Positions 17,409 to 25,872 are shown, counted from the stretch's first letter. The stretch is 40,656 nt of DNA from Alphaproteobacteria bacterium UBA998 (GCA_002291925.1 DBAY01000032.1:1-40656), one strand, 5' to 3'. Numbers and translations: made by a program. Notes: generated from the sequence alone by a model not told the origin.

Positions 17409-17472
17409 GGCAGTAATCGTCATTAACCCTTGGCGTGAAGCGTTGCACTCCGAGGATTTGAGCCAGAAAAAG

Positions 17473-17489
17473 CTGAAGTGAACCTTAAA
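17473..17489 (-). promoter_or_regulatory. Candidate response-regulator box upstream of the efflux adaptor gene
   Basis: On the minus strand it reads TTTAAG-GTTCA-CTTCAG, two hexamers 11 bp apart. It matches the PmrA/QseB-type pattern YTTAAK-N5-YTTAAK except for one base. It sits about 65 bases before the adaptor start codon and in the spacer after the kinase gene. A stronger array of the same type lies at 22934-22972. Binding is inferred. Confidence 0.4.
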
Positions 17490-17537
17490 TGAGCGCCCAA
17501 TCGTAAAGATTTTTTTGCAGCGCATCATTAATTGATG

Positions 17538-17551
17538 GTCAGACATCTGAC
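17538..17551. promoter_or_regulatory. 14-bp palindrome between kinase and adaptor genes
   Basis: GTCAGACATCTGAC is a perfect inverted repeat (GTCAGA-ca-TCTGAC) a few bases after the kinase stop. A second, looser one (CATCA-ttaat-TGATG, 17523-17537) follows, then a T/A-run. Together they could be an operator or a weak terminator that separates the two-component genes from the pump genes. Function is not shown by sequence. Confidence 0.3.
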
Positions 17552-17555
17552 AGAA

Positions 17556-18890
17556 TCAGGACTGGCGCTCCAGATGCACCCCCAGCCCATCCCCTTCACA
17601 CACAAGGCGCATTTCCAGATGATGCAGCTTGGCGACCCAGCTGACGATGGCCAGCCCGAGCCCGGCCCCGCTCGCGGTGGCCGTCCGACCCCGGTAGAAG
17701 GGCTCCGCCATGCGGGCACATTCCTCGGGCGTCAGTGATACGCCCGTATTATGCACGCACAGGTGGAGATGGCCGGGCCCCTCGGATTGAAGCATCACGG
17801 TAAGGCGGGCCCCGTCCGGGCTGTAACGCACCGCATTGTCGAGCAGATTACGCACGGCCACGCGCAAAAGCGCCACATTGCCTTGGAAGGGGCATTCCGG
17901 CGCAAGGTTTGCCTCCAGCACCTGTCCCTTAGCCGCGAGCGCCGGGGCAATGCCGGTGATTCCCGCATTCACCAGCGCCGTGAGATCAAGCGGCTCCATC
18001 GCCTGCTCGGTACGCTGCGAGCGCAGCAATAGCAGCAGCTGGTTCACAAGATGCGTCATACGGTCGATGCCTTCCAGCGCCTCCTCATACATGCCCTGGC
18101 GCTGCGCGCGGTCCTTCTCGCGCCGCGCCACCTGCAGCTGCGTTTTCAGCGCGGCGAGCGGCGTGCGCAGCTCATGGGCGGCGTAGCCCGTGAAGCGTTT
18201 TTCCCGCTCGATCACGTCCTCCACGCGCTCAATCAGGTGGTTGATGGAGGCCACGAACGGCTTCAGCTCAGTCGGCAGCGGGAAATCCTCACCCACCCGC
18301 TCCAGCCCATCCGGGTCGAGATGGCTGACCCGCGCCGAGAGCCGGTCCAGCGGCTTCAGCCCGCCGCGCAGCCCGCGCCAGATGGCAAATCCCAGCAGCG
18401 GCAATATGAAGAAGAAGGGCAGCAGCACGCTGAGCGCCACCTGCCGCAGCAGGTCGGTGCGCGCCTCATAACTCTCCGCCACTTCCACTTTCCATTCCTC
18501 CTCCTCCAGCGTGAAGAAACGCATCCGCTCCAGCCCAACCAGACGGTCGCTGAAGCCGGGTGCGCCCGTTTGCGGGCCGAATGCGCCGGAATGGCTGGTT
18601 TCCAGCACGATCTGCCCATCCCGCCAGACCCGGTAGGCCAGATCCTTTTCATACAGAGTGAAAAACCGCCGGGTTGCCACGCGCAACCGGCTTTTTTCCG
18701 TATCGCTCTCCCGCATCTGCTGGCGCGTCAGTTCGCCAATCACATGCGCGAAATGGGCCAGCTGTGCGTCGAAGATACGGTCCGCCTGATGGCGCACGCT
18801 CTGGTAGGAGCTGACGCCGATGGCGATCATCCCCAGCGCCAGCGGCAGGAAGATATAGCGCAGCAGCCGCTGGCGCAGCGAGGCGCTCAT
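17556..18890 (-). CDS. Sensor histidine kinase (two-component system)
   Basis: The 444-residue inner-membrane kinase has TM1 (about residues 10-28), a periplasmic sensor of about 125 residues, TM2 (about 150-171) and a HAMP-like linker (LKPLDRLSARVSHL). The DHp helix follows with HELRTP and phospho-acceptor H239, then the ATPase domain with N box (RNLLDNAVRYSP) and G-rich GAGLGLAIV. The layout resembles QseC/PmrB/TctE-type kinases. Its start overlaps the regulator stop by 4 nt, so the pair is co-translated. The sensor domain has no recognisable ligand motif; proximity to an RND pump suggests it senses a pump substrate or envelope stress. Confidence 0.93.
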   Translation of the reverse strand: MSASLRQRLLRYIFLPLALGMIAIGVSSYQSVRHQADRIFDAQLAHFAHVIGELTRQQMRESDTEKSRLRVATRRFFTLYEKDLAYRVWRDGQIVLETSHSGAFGPQTGAPGFSDRLVGLERMRFFTLEEEEWKVEVAESYEARTDLLRQVALSVLLPFFFILPLLGFAIWRGLRGGLKPLDRLSARVSHLDPDGLERVGEDFPLPTELKPFVASINHLIERVEDVIEREKRFTGYAAHELRTPLAALKTQLQVARREKDRAQRQGMYEEALEGIDRMTHLVNQLLLLLRSQRTEQAMEPLDLTALVNAGITGIAPALAAKGQVLEANLAPECPFQGNVALLRVAVRNLLDNAVRYSPDGARLTVMLQSEGPGHLHLCVHNTGVSLTPEECARMAEPFYRGRTATASGAGLGLAIVSWVAKLHHLEMRLVCEGDGLGVHLERQS

Positions 18891-19549
18891 GGGGTGAGTT
18901 CCAGCACGTAGCCTTGCGTGCGCACGGTACGGATATGGCGGCGGCCCAACTTGCGGCGCAGGGAGGAGATATGCACCTCGATGGTGTTGCTGCCCACCTC
19001 CATGTCCCAGCCGTAAAGGTTGGTCTCGATGATCTCCTTGCTCACACAGGCCCCGGCATGCTCCACCAGCAGGCGGAGAATCTCGAATTCCTTCAGCGAC
19101 AGGCCGAGCGACTCGCCCATATAGCTCGCGGTCTTGCTGCGTGTATCGAGCACCAGCCCGCCATGGGTCAGCTGTTCCGGCACGTAGGTGGCGCGGCGGC
19201 GCATCAGCGCGCGCAGGCGGGCCATCAGCTCATCGAAGTCGAACGGTTTGGTGAGGTAGTCATCCGCACCGGAGTCGAGCCCGGTTACGCGCTCCTGCGG
19301 CGTATCGAGCGCGGTGAGCAGCAGCACGGGCAGCGCCACCCCCCGACGCCGCAGCACCGCCAGCCATTCCAGCCCCGACTGGCCAGGCAGGTTGATGTCG
19401 AGCACCAGCACATCATAATCGGTGAGCGCTAGCGCGTCCTCCCCCTCCTCGGCGGAGCGGAACCAGTCCGTCGGGTATTCCTGCTTCAGCCCCTGATGCA
19501 GGGCCTTGCCGAGCTGGAGGTCGTCCTCGATCAGCAATATGCGCGCCAC
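18887..19549 (-). CDS. OmpR-family response regulator
   Basis: The 220-residue protein has a receiver domain with acidic pocket EDD (residues 8-10), phospho-acceptor D51, T79 and K101 (YLTKPFD). A C-terminal winged helix follows, with LSLKEFEIL and the recognition-helix region SNTIEVHISSLRRKL, ending VRTQGYVLEL. The fold and length are those of QseB/PmrA-type regulators. It is first in the operon with its kinase and is divergent from katG across 123 bases. Candidate binding sites of the type used by this subfamily are at 17473-17489 and 22934-22972. Confidence 0.95.
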   Translation of the reverse strand: MARILLIEDDLQLGKALHQGLKQEYPTDWFRSAEEGEDALALTDYDVLVLDINLPGQSGLEWLAVLRRRGVALPVLLLTALDTPQERVTGLDSGADDYLTKPFDFDELMARLRALMRRRATYVPEQLTHGGLVLDTRSKTASYMGESLGLSLKEFEILRLLVEHAGACVSKEIIETNLYGWDMEVGSNTIEVHISSLRRKLGRRHIRTVRTQGYVLELTP

Positions 19550-19578
19550 GTTACTCGCTTTCGTCCGGTTGCAGCGGA

Positions 19579-19603
19579 ATAGCCGGAGGCTATGGGGCCA
19601 TAG
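19579..19603. promoter_or_regulatory. Overlapping palindromes in the regulator/katG divergent promoter region
   Basis: ATAGCC-gga-GGCTAT (19579-19593) and CTATGG-gg-CCATAG (19590-19603) overlap and share the CTAT core, so the DNA can form alternative dyads. They lie 30 to 54 bases from the regulator start and 70 to 94 from katG. Position suits an operator that controls one or both genes; the binding protein is unknown. Confidence 0.35.
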
Positions 19604-19672
19604 GAATTATCCATTACACAATCGGGAATCAACCCTTATAGTGAAGTATAAATTTTCCATAAAGGGGGAGCC

Positions 19673-21904
19673 ATGCTGAAGCGTCATGTTCTACTTACCA
19701 CAGCACTGATGGGACTTTTCACGGCGACGGCCATGCCGGTATTTGCGGAAGACGCTCCAGTGCCAGTCTCGAACCGCTTCTGGTGGCCAGACCAGCTCGA
19801 CTTGAGCCCCCTGCGCCAGCATGACGTGAAGTCCAACCCCTACGGCACGGATTTTGACTACGCGAAGGAGTTCAACAGCCTCGACCTCGCGCTGCTGAAG
19901 AAGGAAATCAACACGCTGCTCACCACGCCGCAGGACTGGTGGCCGGCGGATTACGGCAATTATGGCCCCTTCTTTATCCGCATGGCGTGGCACAGCGCGG
20001 GCACGTACCGCGTGAGCGACGGGCGCGGCGGCGCGGGCGGCGGACAACAGCGCTTCGAGCCGCTCAACAGCTGGCCGGACAATGCCAACCTCGACAAGGC
20101 ACGCCGCCTGCTCTGGCCAATCAAGCAGAAATACGGCCGCAAGATTTCCTGGGCCGATCTGATGGTGCTCACCGGCAACGTGGCGCTGGAGAATATGGGC
20201 TTCAAGACCTACGGCTTCGCCGGCGGCCGCACGGATGACTGGGAGCCGGACCTCGTCTATTGGGGCCCGGAGAAGAAATTCCTCGAGGACAAGCGCTATA
20301 GCGGTGATCGCAAGCTCGCCCAGCCGCTGGCCGCCGTGCAGATGGGGCTGATCTACGTGAACCCGGAAGGCCCGAACGGCAAGCCGGACCCGCTGCTCGC
20401 CGCCAAGGACATCCGCGAGACCTTCGGCCGCATGGCAATGAATGACGAGGAAACCGTCGCGCTCATCGCCGGGGGCCACACCTTCGGCAAGGCACACGGC
20501 GCGAAGCCGGTCAAATGCGTCGGGGTGGAGCCGGCGGCGGAAGCCATCGAGGCGCAGGGCTTCGGCTGGATGAACAAATGCGGCAAGGGCAATGCCGAGG
20601 ACACCACCACCAGCGGACTGGAAGGCGCATGGTCGGCCACCCCGACCGCGTGGAGCACGCAGTACCTCGACAACCTCTTCAACTTCGAGTGGGTGCAGAC
20701 CAAGAGCCCGGCAGGCGCCATCCAGTGGGTGCCGAAAGACGCGCAGGCGGCCACCTTCGTGCCTGATGCACATGTGAAGGACAAGCTGCATACGCCCATC
20801 ATGTTCACCACCGACCTCGCGCTGAAATTCGATCCCAGCTACAGCAAGATCGCCAAGCGCTTCCAGGAGCATCCGGAAGAGTTCCAGCAGGCGTTTGCGA
20901 AGGCCTGGTTCAAGCTGACTCACCGCGATATGGGGCCGCGCAGCCGCTACCTCGGCGCGGAAGTGCCGAAGGAGCCGCTGAGCTGGCAGGACCCGGTGCC
21001 GCCGGTGGAGCACGCGCTGATCAACGCGCAGGACGCCGTGACGCTGAAGAAAAAGATCCTGAGCTCCGGCCTCACCGTGCCCCAGTTGGTGCGCACGGCG
21101 TGGGCCTCGGCCTCCAGCTTCCGCGACACAGACATGCGCGGCGGTGCCAATGGCGGACGCCTCCGGCTCGCGCCCCAGAAGGACTGGGCGGTGAACGACC
21201 CGAAGGAACTGAACACCGTGCTGGCGAAGATTGAATCCGTCCGCATGGCGTTCAACAAGGAGCTGGGCGGCAAGCGGCAGATTTCGCTCGCCGACACCAT
21301 CGTGCTGGCCGGGGCCGCCGCCATCGAGAAGGCCGCCGCCGATGCCGGGTACAAGAACGTGAAGGTGCCCTTCACACCGGGCCGCACCGACGCGACGCAG
21401 GAGATGACGGACGTCGCCTCCTTCGCCATGCTGGAGCCGAAAGCGGACGGGTTCCGCAATTACTTCGGCACCGGCAATGACCGCTCGCCCACCGAGATGC
21501 TGGTGGAGCGCGCCAGCCTGCTTAACCTCTCCGTACCGGAGATGACGGTGCTGGTCGGCGGCATGCGCACGCTCGGCGCGAATGCGGGAGGCAGCAATTC
21601 CGGCGTGCTGACCGATCGCCCCGGGACGCTCAGCAATGCCTTCTTCGTCAATTTGCTCGACATGGGCACGGTATGGAAGAAAGGCGCGCAGGATGGCACT
21701 TATGAGGGCCGCGACCGCAAGACGGATGCGCTGAAATGGACCGCCACGCCGGTGGATCTGATCTTCGGCTCCAACTCCGAACTGCGCGCCGTGGCCGAAG
21801 CCTACGCCTCCACCGATGCGAAGGAGACATTCGTGAAGGATTTCGTCGCCGCATGGACCAAGGTGATGAACGCGGACCGCTTCGATCACGTTCAGCCGCT
21901 CTAG
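19673..21904 (+). CDS. katG: Catalase-peroxidase with N-terminal signal peptide
   Basis: The 743-residue bifunctional haem enzyme destroys hydrogen peroxide. Distal-site residues R103, W106 and H107 lie in RMAWHSAGTYR, the Tyr of the Met-Tyr-Trp adduct in LIYVNPEGP, the Met in RMAMND, and the proximal haem histidine in GGHTFGKAHG. Both tandem peroxidase-like domains are present. Most KatG proteins are cytoplasmic, but this one starts with a basic, hydrophobic signal (MLKRHVLLTTALMGLFT...) ending VFA|ED near residue 25, so it is probably periplasmic, like KatP and legionella KatB. A strong AAAGGGGGAG ribosome-binding site precedes the ATG. It is monocistronic and ends at a terminator. Confidence 0.95.
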   Translation: MLKRHVLLTTALMGLFTATAMPVFAEDAPVPVSNRFWWPDQLDLSPLRQHDVKSNPYGTDFDYAKEFNSLDLALLKKEINTLLTTPQDWWPADYGNYGPFFIRMAWHSAGTYRVSDGRGGAGGGQQRFEPLNSWPDNANLDKARRLLWPIKQKYGRKISWADLMVLTGNVALENMGFKTYGFAGGRTDDWEPDLVYWGPEKKFLEDKRYSGDRKLAQPLAAVQMGLIYVNPEGPNGKPDPLLAAKDIRETFGRMAMNDEETVALIAGGHTFGKAHGAKPVKCVGVEPAAEAIEAQGFGWMNKCGKGNAEDTTTSGLEGAWSATPTAWSTQYLDNLFNFEWVQTKSPAGAIQWVPKDAQAATFVPDAHVKDKLHTPIMFTTDLALKFDPSYSKIAKRFQEHPEEFQQAFAKAWFKLTHRDMGPRSRYLGAEVPKEPLSWQDPVPPVEHALINAQDAVTLKKKILSSGLTVPQLVRTAWASASSFRDTDMRGGANGGRLRLAPQKDWAVNDPKELNTVLAKIESVRMAFNKELGGKRQISLADTIVLAGAAAIEKAAADAGYKNVKVPFTPGRTDATQEMTDVASFAMLEPKADGFRNYFGTGNDRSPTEMLVERASLLNLSVPEMTVLVGGMRTLGANAGGSNSGVLTDRPGTLSNAFFVNLLDMGTVWKKGAQDGTYEGRDRKTDALKWTATPVDLIFGSNSELRAVAEAYASTDAKETFVKDFVAAWTKVMNADRFDHVQPL

Positions 21905-21913
21905 TTTCGGGCA

Positions 21914-21955
21914 CAAAAAAAGCGGCGGATGGAGGCCTCCATCCGCCGCTTTTTC
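21914..21955. terminator. Bidirectional rho-independent terminator
   Basis: AAAAAAA, then the 15-bp stem AGCGGCGGATGGAGG/CCTCCATCCGCCGCT (21921-21950), then TTTTT. The run of A before and T after makes it work on both strands, between katG (+) and the outer-membrane protein gene (-). Confidence 0.92.
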
Positions 21956-21965
21956 ATGTCATTCG

Positions 21966-22820
21966 TCAGAAGCGGTAGGCCGCGCCGAAGAAAGCGTTGA
22001 CGTCATCCGCCGCGTCGGTCACGCCCAGATGCAGGTTGGCATCGACGCGAAAACTCTCTGTTACCTGGTAGGCCGCGCCGAAATCCACCGTATTGATCCA
22101 GTGCGCATCCGGCTGGTCAGCCTTGAAGGTGTAGAACTCGGCGTAGGTGCTCCAGCGCTCGCCAAAGGTTTTCCCGAGCGCCACCGAGTTGGTATAGGCC
22201 GGGTCATAGCCGGAGCCATCCGCCCCGGCGATGAAGCTGAGCTGGGTCAGCACGCCAAGGCTCCAGGTATCGGCGAGCGCGAAGCTGAACGGTACGGCGA
22301 GTCCGCCCTCGTATTTATCATTGCCCAGATTATCCTGATTGGTGGGAATCTTGAGGAAGGGCAGCACGGCGAGCGAGAATTCATCGCTGGGCAGGTTGCC
22401 GACGATGTTCTTCTTCAGCCGCACGACCGTATCGCCAAATCCCTCATGCTTCTCCTGCGTACTGTTGGTACGGTCATCCACCGTCACCTGACGGTAGATG
22501 TCTGCCGCGATCTGCAAATCCATTGTATCGGTGAGGCCGATGCGCAAATTGGTGAAACGGTCCAGCGAGCTCTGGCGGCTGGCCGTGCATTGATCGGCGA
22601 TGCAGTCATTGTTGCGCACATACGCATAGAGGTCGGTCTCAAGCTGTACGCGGCCCGCATCCAGCGAATAAGGGCTGTCCGTCTTGCTGGAGCGCTCCGT
22701 CGTCATCGGGCGCAGCTCGTCATTGGGAGTGGGATTGAACAATGTGTGATTTTCACCCGCGATGGCAGCGGGGGCCGACAAAAGCACGCTGGCGGACAAC
22801 AACAGGGCAGTCAATCGCAT
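21966..22820 (-). CDS. Outer-membrane beta-barrel protein, phenol-degradation MetA-like (transporter) family
   Basis: The 284-residue protein has a signal peptide (MRLTALLLSASVLLSAPAAIAGENH, cleavage after AIA). It is followed by alternating aromatic/polar strands and a C-terminal phenylalanine (FGAAYRF), the usual outer-membrane barrel ending. The DAGRVQLETDLYAY, TMDLQIAADIY and EGFGDTVVRLKKNI segments are typical of the MetA-pathway/transporter-like family. The ATG at 22820 is chosen because it starts the signal peptide; an upstream frame to 22862 adds a non-signal leader. Substrate unknown. Upstream lies an 11-bp-period hexamer array, so it is probably regulated by an OmpR-family regulator. 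Confidence 0.8.
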   Translation of the reverse strand: MRLTALLLSASVLLSAPAAIAGENHTLFNPTPNDELRPMTTERSSKTDSPYSLDAGRVQLETDLYAYVRNNDCIADQCTASRQSSLDRFTNLRIGLTDTMDLQIAADIYRQVTVDDRTNSTQEKHEGFGDTVVRLKKNIVGNLPSDEFSLAVLPFLKIPTNQDNLGNDKYEGGLAVPFSFALADTWSLGVLTQLSFIAGADGSGYDPAYTNSVALGKTFGERWSTYAEFYTFKADQPDAHWINTVDFGAAYQVTESFRVDANLHLGVTDAADDVNAFFGAAYRF

Positions 22821-22933
22821 AAAATTCTCTACGTGACAAAAGATGGCCAGCAGGCGACTCACGAAAGAGAGGGGGTGAAGCGCGTCGGTGGCATGGCGCG
22901 GGCAACCAACCCCTTCAGCATAAGACAGAGCCG

Positions 22934-22972
22934 TTTAAGATAGGCTTAAGGCTTGGATAAGATTGCCTTAAC
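22934..22972. promoter_or_regulatory. Four hexamers at exact 11-bp spacing: candidate OmpR-family operator
   Basis: On the plus strand: TTTAAG (22934), CTTAAG (22945), GATAAG (22956), CTTAAC (22967), each separated by 5 bases. The first pair is an exact match to the PmrA/QseB pattern YTTAAK-N5-YTTAAK. The array lies 114 to 152 bases upstream of the outer-membrane protein gene (minus strand) and behind cheW, which ends at 23017. Tandem half-sites one helical turn apart fit side-by-side regulator dimers. Confidence 0.55.
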
Positions 22973-23016
22973 AAAACGAGGAAATTGGCGCGCCCAGCGG
23001 GGCGCTGCGGCACGTG

Positions 23017-23520
23017 TCAGTCCGCGGCATCCACGGCCACATCCCCCTCGTGCGCGTGAAACAGATCCTCCATACGCAGCAGCACGACCATGCGGCCCTC
23101 GCGCGCAATGAGGCCGCTCACATAGCGGCCCTCGGCGGCGGCTTCCTCCTGCTGCGGCGCGGGTTTGATCTCCCCTGTGGTGACTTCCAGAATGTCCGAG
23201 ACGGCATCCACCAGCACGCCGATGGTGCGATCACCCACCGCGAGGATGACGATGGCGTGCTTGTCGCCCGCTTCGGTGAGCCCCTGCCCGAACCGGCAGC
23301 GCAGATCGAAGATGGGGATGATAAGCCCGCGCAAATTCATCACGCCGCGCATATGGTCCGGGCGGTTGGGCAGGCGCGTCACCTCGCTCCAGCCCTTGAT
23401 CTCGCGCACGGACATGATGTCGACGCCATACTCGCCCTCTCCCACGGTGAAGGTAAGGAATTGCGCGGGCGCGGCGGCCATGGCGGCCTCGGCGGCGTGG
23501 GTGAGTGGTTCAGTCTGCAT
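23017..23520 (-). CDS. cheW: Chemotaxis coupling protein CheW
   Basis: The 167-residue protein couples receptors to CheA. It shows the CheW fold: QFLTFTVGEGEYGVDIMSVREI, then LPNRPDHMRGVMNLRGLIIPIFDLR (the receptor/kinase interface, including the conserved arginine) and the second barrel GVLVDAVSDILEV. An acidic tail follows the domain. A GAAGGAGA ribosome-binding site lies before the ATG. It is the last chemotaxis gene in this operon; no cheR, cheB or receptor gene is present in the window. Confidence 0.95.
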   Translation of the reverse strand: MQTEPLTHAAEAAMAAAPAQFLTFTVGEGEYGVDIMSVREIKGWSEVTRLPNRPDHMRGVMNLRGLIIPIFDLRCRFGQGLTEAGDKHAIVILAVGDRTIGVLVDAVSDILEVTTGEIKPAPQQEEAAAEGRYVSGLIAREGRMVVLLRMEDLFHAHEGDVAVDAAD

Positions 23521-23539
23521 CGGCGTCTCCTTCTCTCAA

Positions 23540-25507
23540 TCAGGCGGCTTCGGAAAGGGGCGCGGCGGCGCGGGCGAGGCAGCCATGCAGGCCCGCCACG
23601 TCGAGGATAAGCGAGACGCGCCCATCGCCGAGAATGGTCGCGCCGGAGATGCCGGGCACCGCGTCCGCATGCGCCTCCAGCGATTTGATGACCACCTGCT
23701 GCTGGCCGACCAGCTCGTCGACCACCAGCCCCATTTTCTCCTGCCCGCTTTCCACCAGCACGATCAGCGCGCGGGCGGCATCATGCTCCGCGCCCGGCAC
23801 GCCGAACAGCGCGTGCAGGTAAAGCAGCGGCACGAACTCGCCGCGCACGTTCAGCACGTCATGGCCTTCCGGCACGGGGCGCACCTCGCCCGGCTTCGGG
23901 CGCAGCGTCTCGATGATGCTGGTAATGGGCACGATGTAGCACTCAGCTCCCACGCGCACGATCATGCCGTCCAGGATGGCCAGCGTCAGCGGCAGGCAGA
24001 CGGTGAAGGTGGAACCCTGCCCCGGACGGCTGGCCACCGACACCGTGCCCCCCATCGCGGTGATGTTGCGCTTCACCACATCCATGCCCACCCCGCGGCC
24101 GGAGATGTTGGACACCGTTTCGGCGGTGGAGAAGCCGGGCAGGAAAATAAGCTGCTCTATTTCTGCATCAGTCAGCGCCGCAGCCTCCGGCACCAGCCCG
24201 CGCTCACGGGCCTTGCGCAGGATTTTCTCGCGCGGCAACCCCGCCCCGTCATCGCGGATTTCGATCATGATGCGCCCACCCTGATGATAGGCCGCAAGAT
24301 GCACGCTGCCCTGCGCGGGCTTGCCCGCCGCCCGCCGCACATCCGGTGATTCCACACCATGATCGGCGGCGTTGCGGATCATGTGGGTGAGCGGGTCGGC
24401 GAGTTGTTCGATGATGGTCTTGTCCACCTCCGTATCCTCGCCGGACATGTGCAGGCGGATGTCCTTGCCCAACTGCGCGGCGATGTCATGCACAAGCCGC
24501 GGCATGCGGGCAAAAACGGAGCGGATGGGCTGCATGCGCACGGCCATCACGGCCTCCTGCAGCTCGCGGGTGTGCTGTACCAGCGCATCGATGCCGCGCA
24601 GCAGGCCGGGGAATTTCTCCACCGGCAGCTCGCGCGTCTCTGCCTGCAGCATGGCCTGCGTGATGACCAGCTCGCCGACCATATTCACCAGCCGATCGAT
24701 CTTCTCCAGATCGACGCGGATGGAAGTGACGGCGGGCACCGCGTCGGGCCGGGGCGTGGCTGTAGCAGGCCCTGCCCCGGCGGCGCGCATGACCGGCGCT
24801 TCAGCGGGGATGGGGCGAATGGAGAGATCGCATTCATCCTCCACAAACTCGAACACTTCGCGGATAGCCGCTTCGCCGCGGTTTGTCCGGAGCGTAATGT
24901 GCCAGCGCAGATACGCATTGCCCACGATCATCTCGGCGAGCGGCGGCAGGGCGGAGAGATCGGCCTCGACATTCATGCTTCCCAACCGGCCCAGCTCGCG
25001 CAGTAGCAAGAGCGGGTCATTGCCGGAGCGGTAAAGCGATTCATGCGGGGCGAAGTGGATGGTGTAGGATGCCTCCTGTCCTGTCTCGGTTTTTGGCGTG
25101 ACGGCCAGAGCAGCCGGGGCACCCTCCATACCCGCCAGCGCTTTCAACTGCGCCTCGAGCGCGGCGGCGGAGGCTTCGTCGGCCTCCGTGCCCGTATCCG
25201 CCGCCAGCAGCAGGGCGCGCACCACATCCACCGAGGAGAGCAGCGCTTGAACGGCCTCGCGCGTCGGCGGCACGCGGCCGTCACGCAGCGCATCGAGCAG
25301 GGTTTCCAGCACATGGGTGAAGCCGGTGACGCGCTCGAAGCCGAACGCTCCCGCTCCGCCCTTGATGGAGTGCGCGCAGCGGAAGATGGCGTTGAGTTCC
25401 TCCGGCGAAGCCTCGTCCGCGAGCGCGAGCAGACGCTCCTCCATCTCGGCCAGCAATTCGTGGCATTCGGCGAGGTAGGTTTGGCGGAAGCGGGCGAGAT
25501 CGACCAT
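23540..25507 (-). CDS. cheA: Chemotaxis histidine kinase CheA
   Basis: The 655-residue soluble kinase phosphorylates CheY. Its P1 (Hpt) domain carries CAHSIKGGAGAFGF, with the phospho-histidine at about residue 46. A variable P2-like stretch, the P3 dimerisation helices, the P4 ATPase (N box HMIRNAADHGVE, G1 DDGAGL, G2 GRGVGMDVV) and the C-terminal P5 CheW-like domain follow. The ATG at 25507 overlaps the cheY stop as TGATG with AAGGTG upstream; a GTG 9 bases further up (25516) is less likely. Next to cheY, the STAS gene and cheW. Confidence 0.95.
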   Translation of the reverse strand: MVDLARFRQTYLAECHELLAEMEERLLALADEASPEELNAIFRCAHSIKGGAGAFGFERVTGFTHVLETLLDALRDGRVPPTREAVQALLSSVDVVRALLLAADTGTEADEASAAALEAQLKALAGMEGAPAALAVTPKTETGQEASYTIHFAPHESLYRSGNDPLLLLRELGRLGSMNVEADLSALPPLAEMIVGNAYLRWHITLRTNRGEAAIREVFEFVEDECDLSIRPIPAEAPVMRAAGAGPATATPRPDAVPAVTSIRVDLEKIDRLVNMVGELVITQAMLQAETRELPVEKFPGLLRGIDALVQHTRELQEAVMAVRMQPIRSVFARMPRLVHDIAAQLGKDIRLHMSGEDTEVDKTIIEQLADPLTHMIRNAADHGVESPDVRRAAGKPAQGSVHLAAYHQGGRIMIEIRDDGAGLPREKILRKARERGLVPEAAALTDAEIEQLIFLPGFSTAETVSNISGRGVGMDVVKRNITAMGGTVSVASRPGQGSTFTVCLPLTLAILDGMIVRVGAECYIVPITSIIETLRPKPGEVRPVPEGHDVLNVRGEFVPLLYLHALFGVPGAEHDAARALIVLVESGQEKMGLVVDELVGQQQVVIKSLEAHADAVPGISGATILGDGRVSLILDVAGLHGCLARAAAPLSEAA

Positions 25508-25872
25508 CAGGGGCACACCTTGCGTACGGTTTCCACCAGCTTGTCGGGGTTGAACGGCTTGACCAGCCAGCCCGTGGCCCCCGCTTCCTTGCCCAGCTGC
25601 TTCTTGCTGCCATCGCTTTCCGTGGTGAGCATGAGGATGGGCGTGGTGCGGTGGGCGGGCTGGGCGCGCAGGGTGCGGATGAGCTCGATGCCGTCCATAT
25701 GCGGCATGTTGAGGTCGGTGATGATGACATCCACCGGCTGGCCGCCCAGCACGGCGAGCGCGGCGCGGCCATCCTCCGCTTCCAGCACCTCATAGCCCGC
25801 CGATTTCAGCGAGAAGGCCACCATCTCGCGCATGGTGCGCGAATCATCGACCGTAAGAGCTTTTCTAGCCAT
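25507..25872 (-). CDS. cheY: Chemotaxis response regulator CheY
   Basis: The 121-residue single-domain receiver has the acidic pair D9-D10 and phospho-acceptor D53 (ITDLNMP). T83-T84 (LMLTTES) and the lysine in LVKPFN complete the site. The sequence is of the alphaproteobacterial CheY type (TVDDSRTMREMV). It overlaps the upstream STAS gene by 8 nt and shares TGATG with cheA, so its level should track CheA. No output domain: it acts by binding the flagellar motor or as a phosphate sink. Confidence 0.93.
   Translation of the reverse strand: MARKALTVDDSRTMREMVAFSLKSAGYEVLEAEDGRAALAVLGGQPVDVIITDLNMPHMDGIELIRTLRAQPAHRTTPILMLTTESDGSKKQLGKEAGATGWLVKPFNPDKLVETVRKVCP

Noticed and set aside
19691..21916. 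A 741-residue open frame on the minus strand
   Set aside because: Antisense shadow of katG; the protein has no recognisable motif, while the plus strand holds all catalytic residues.
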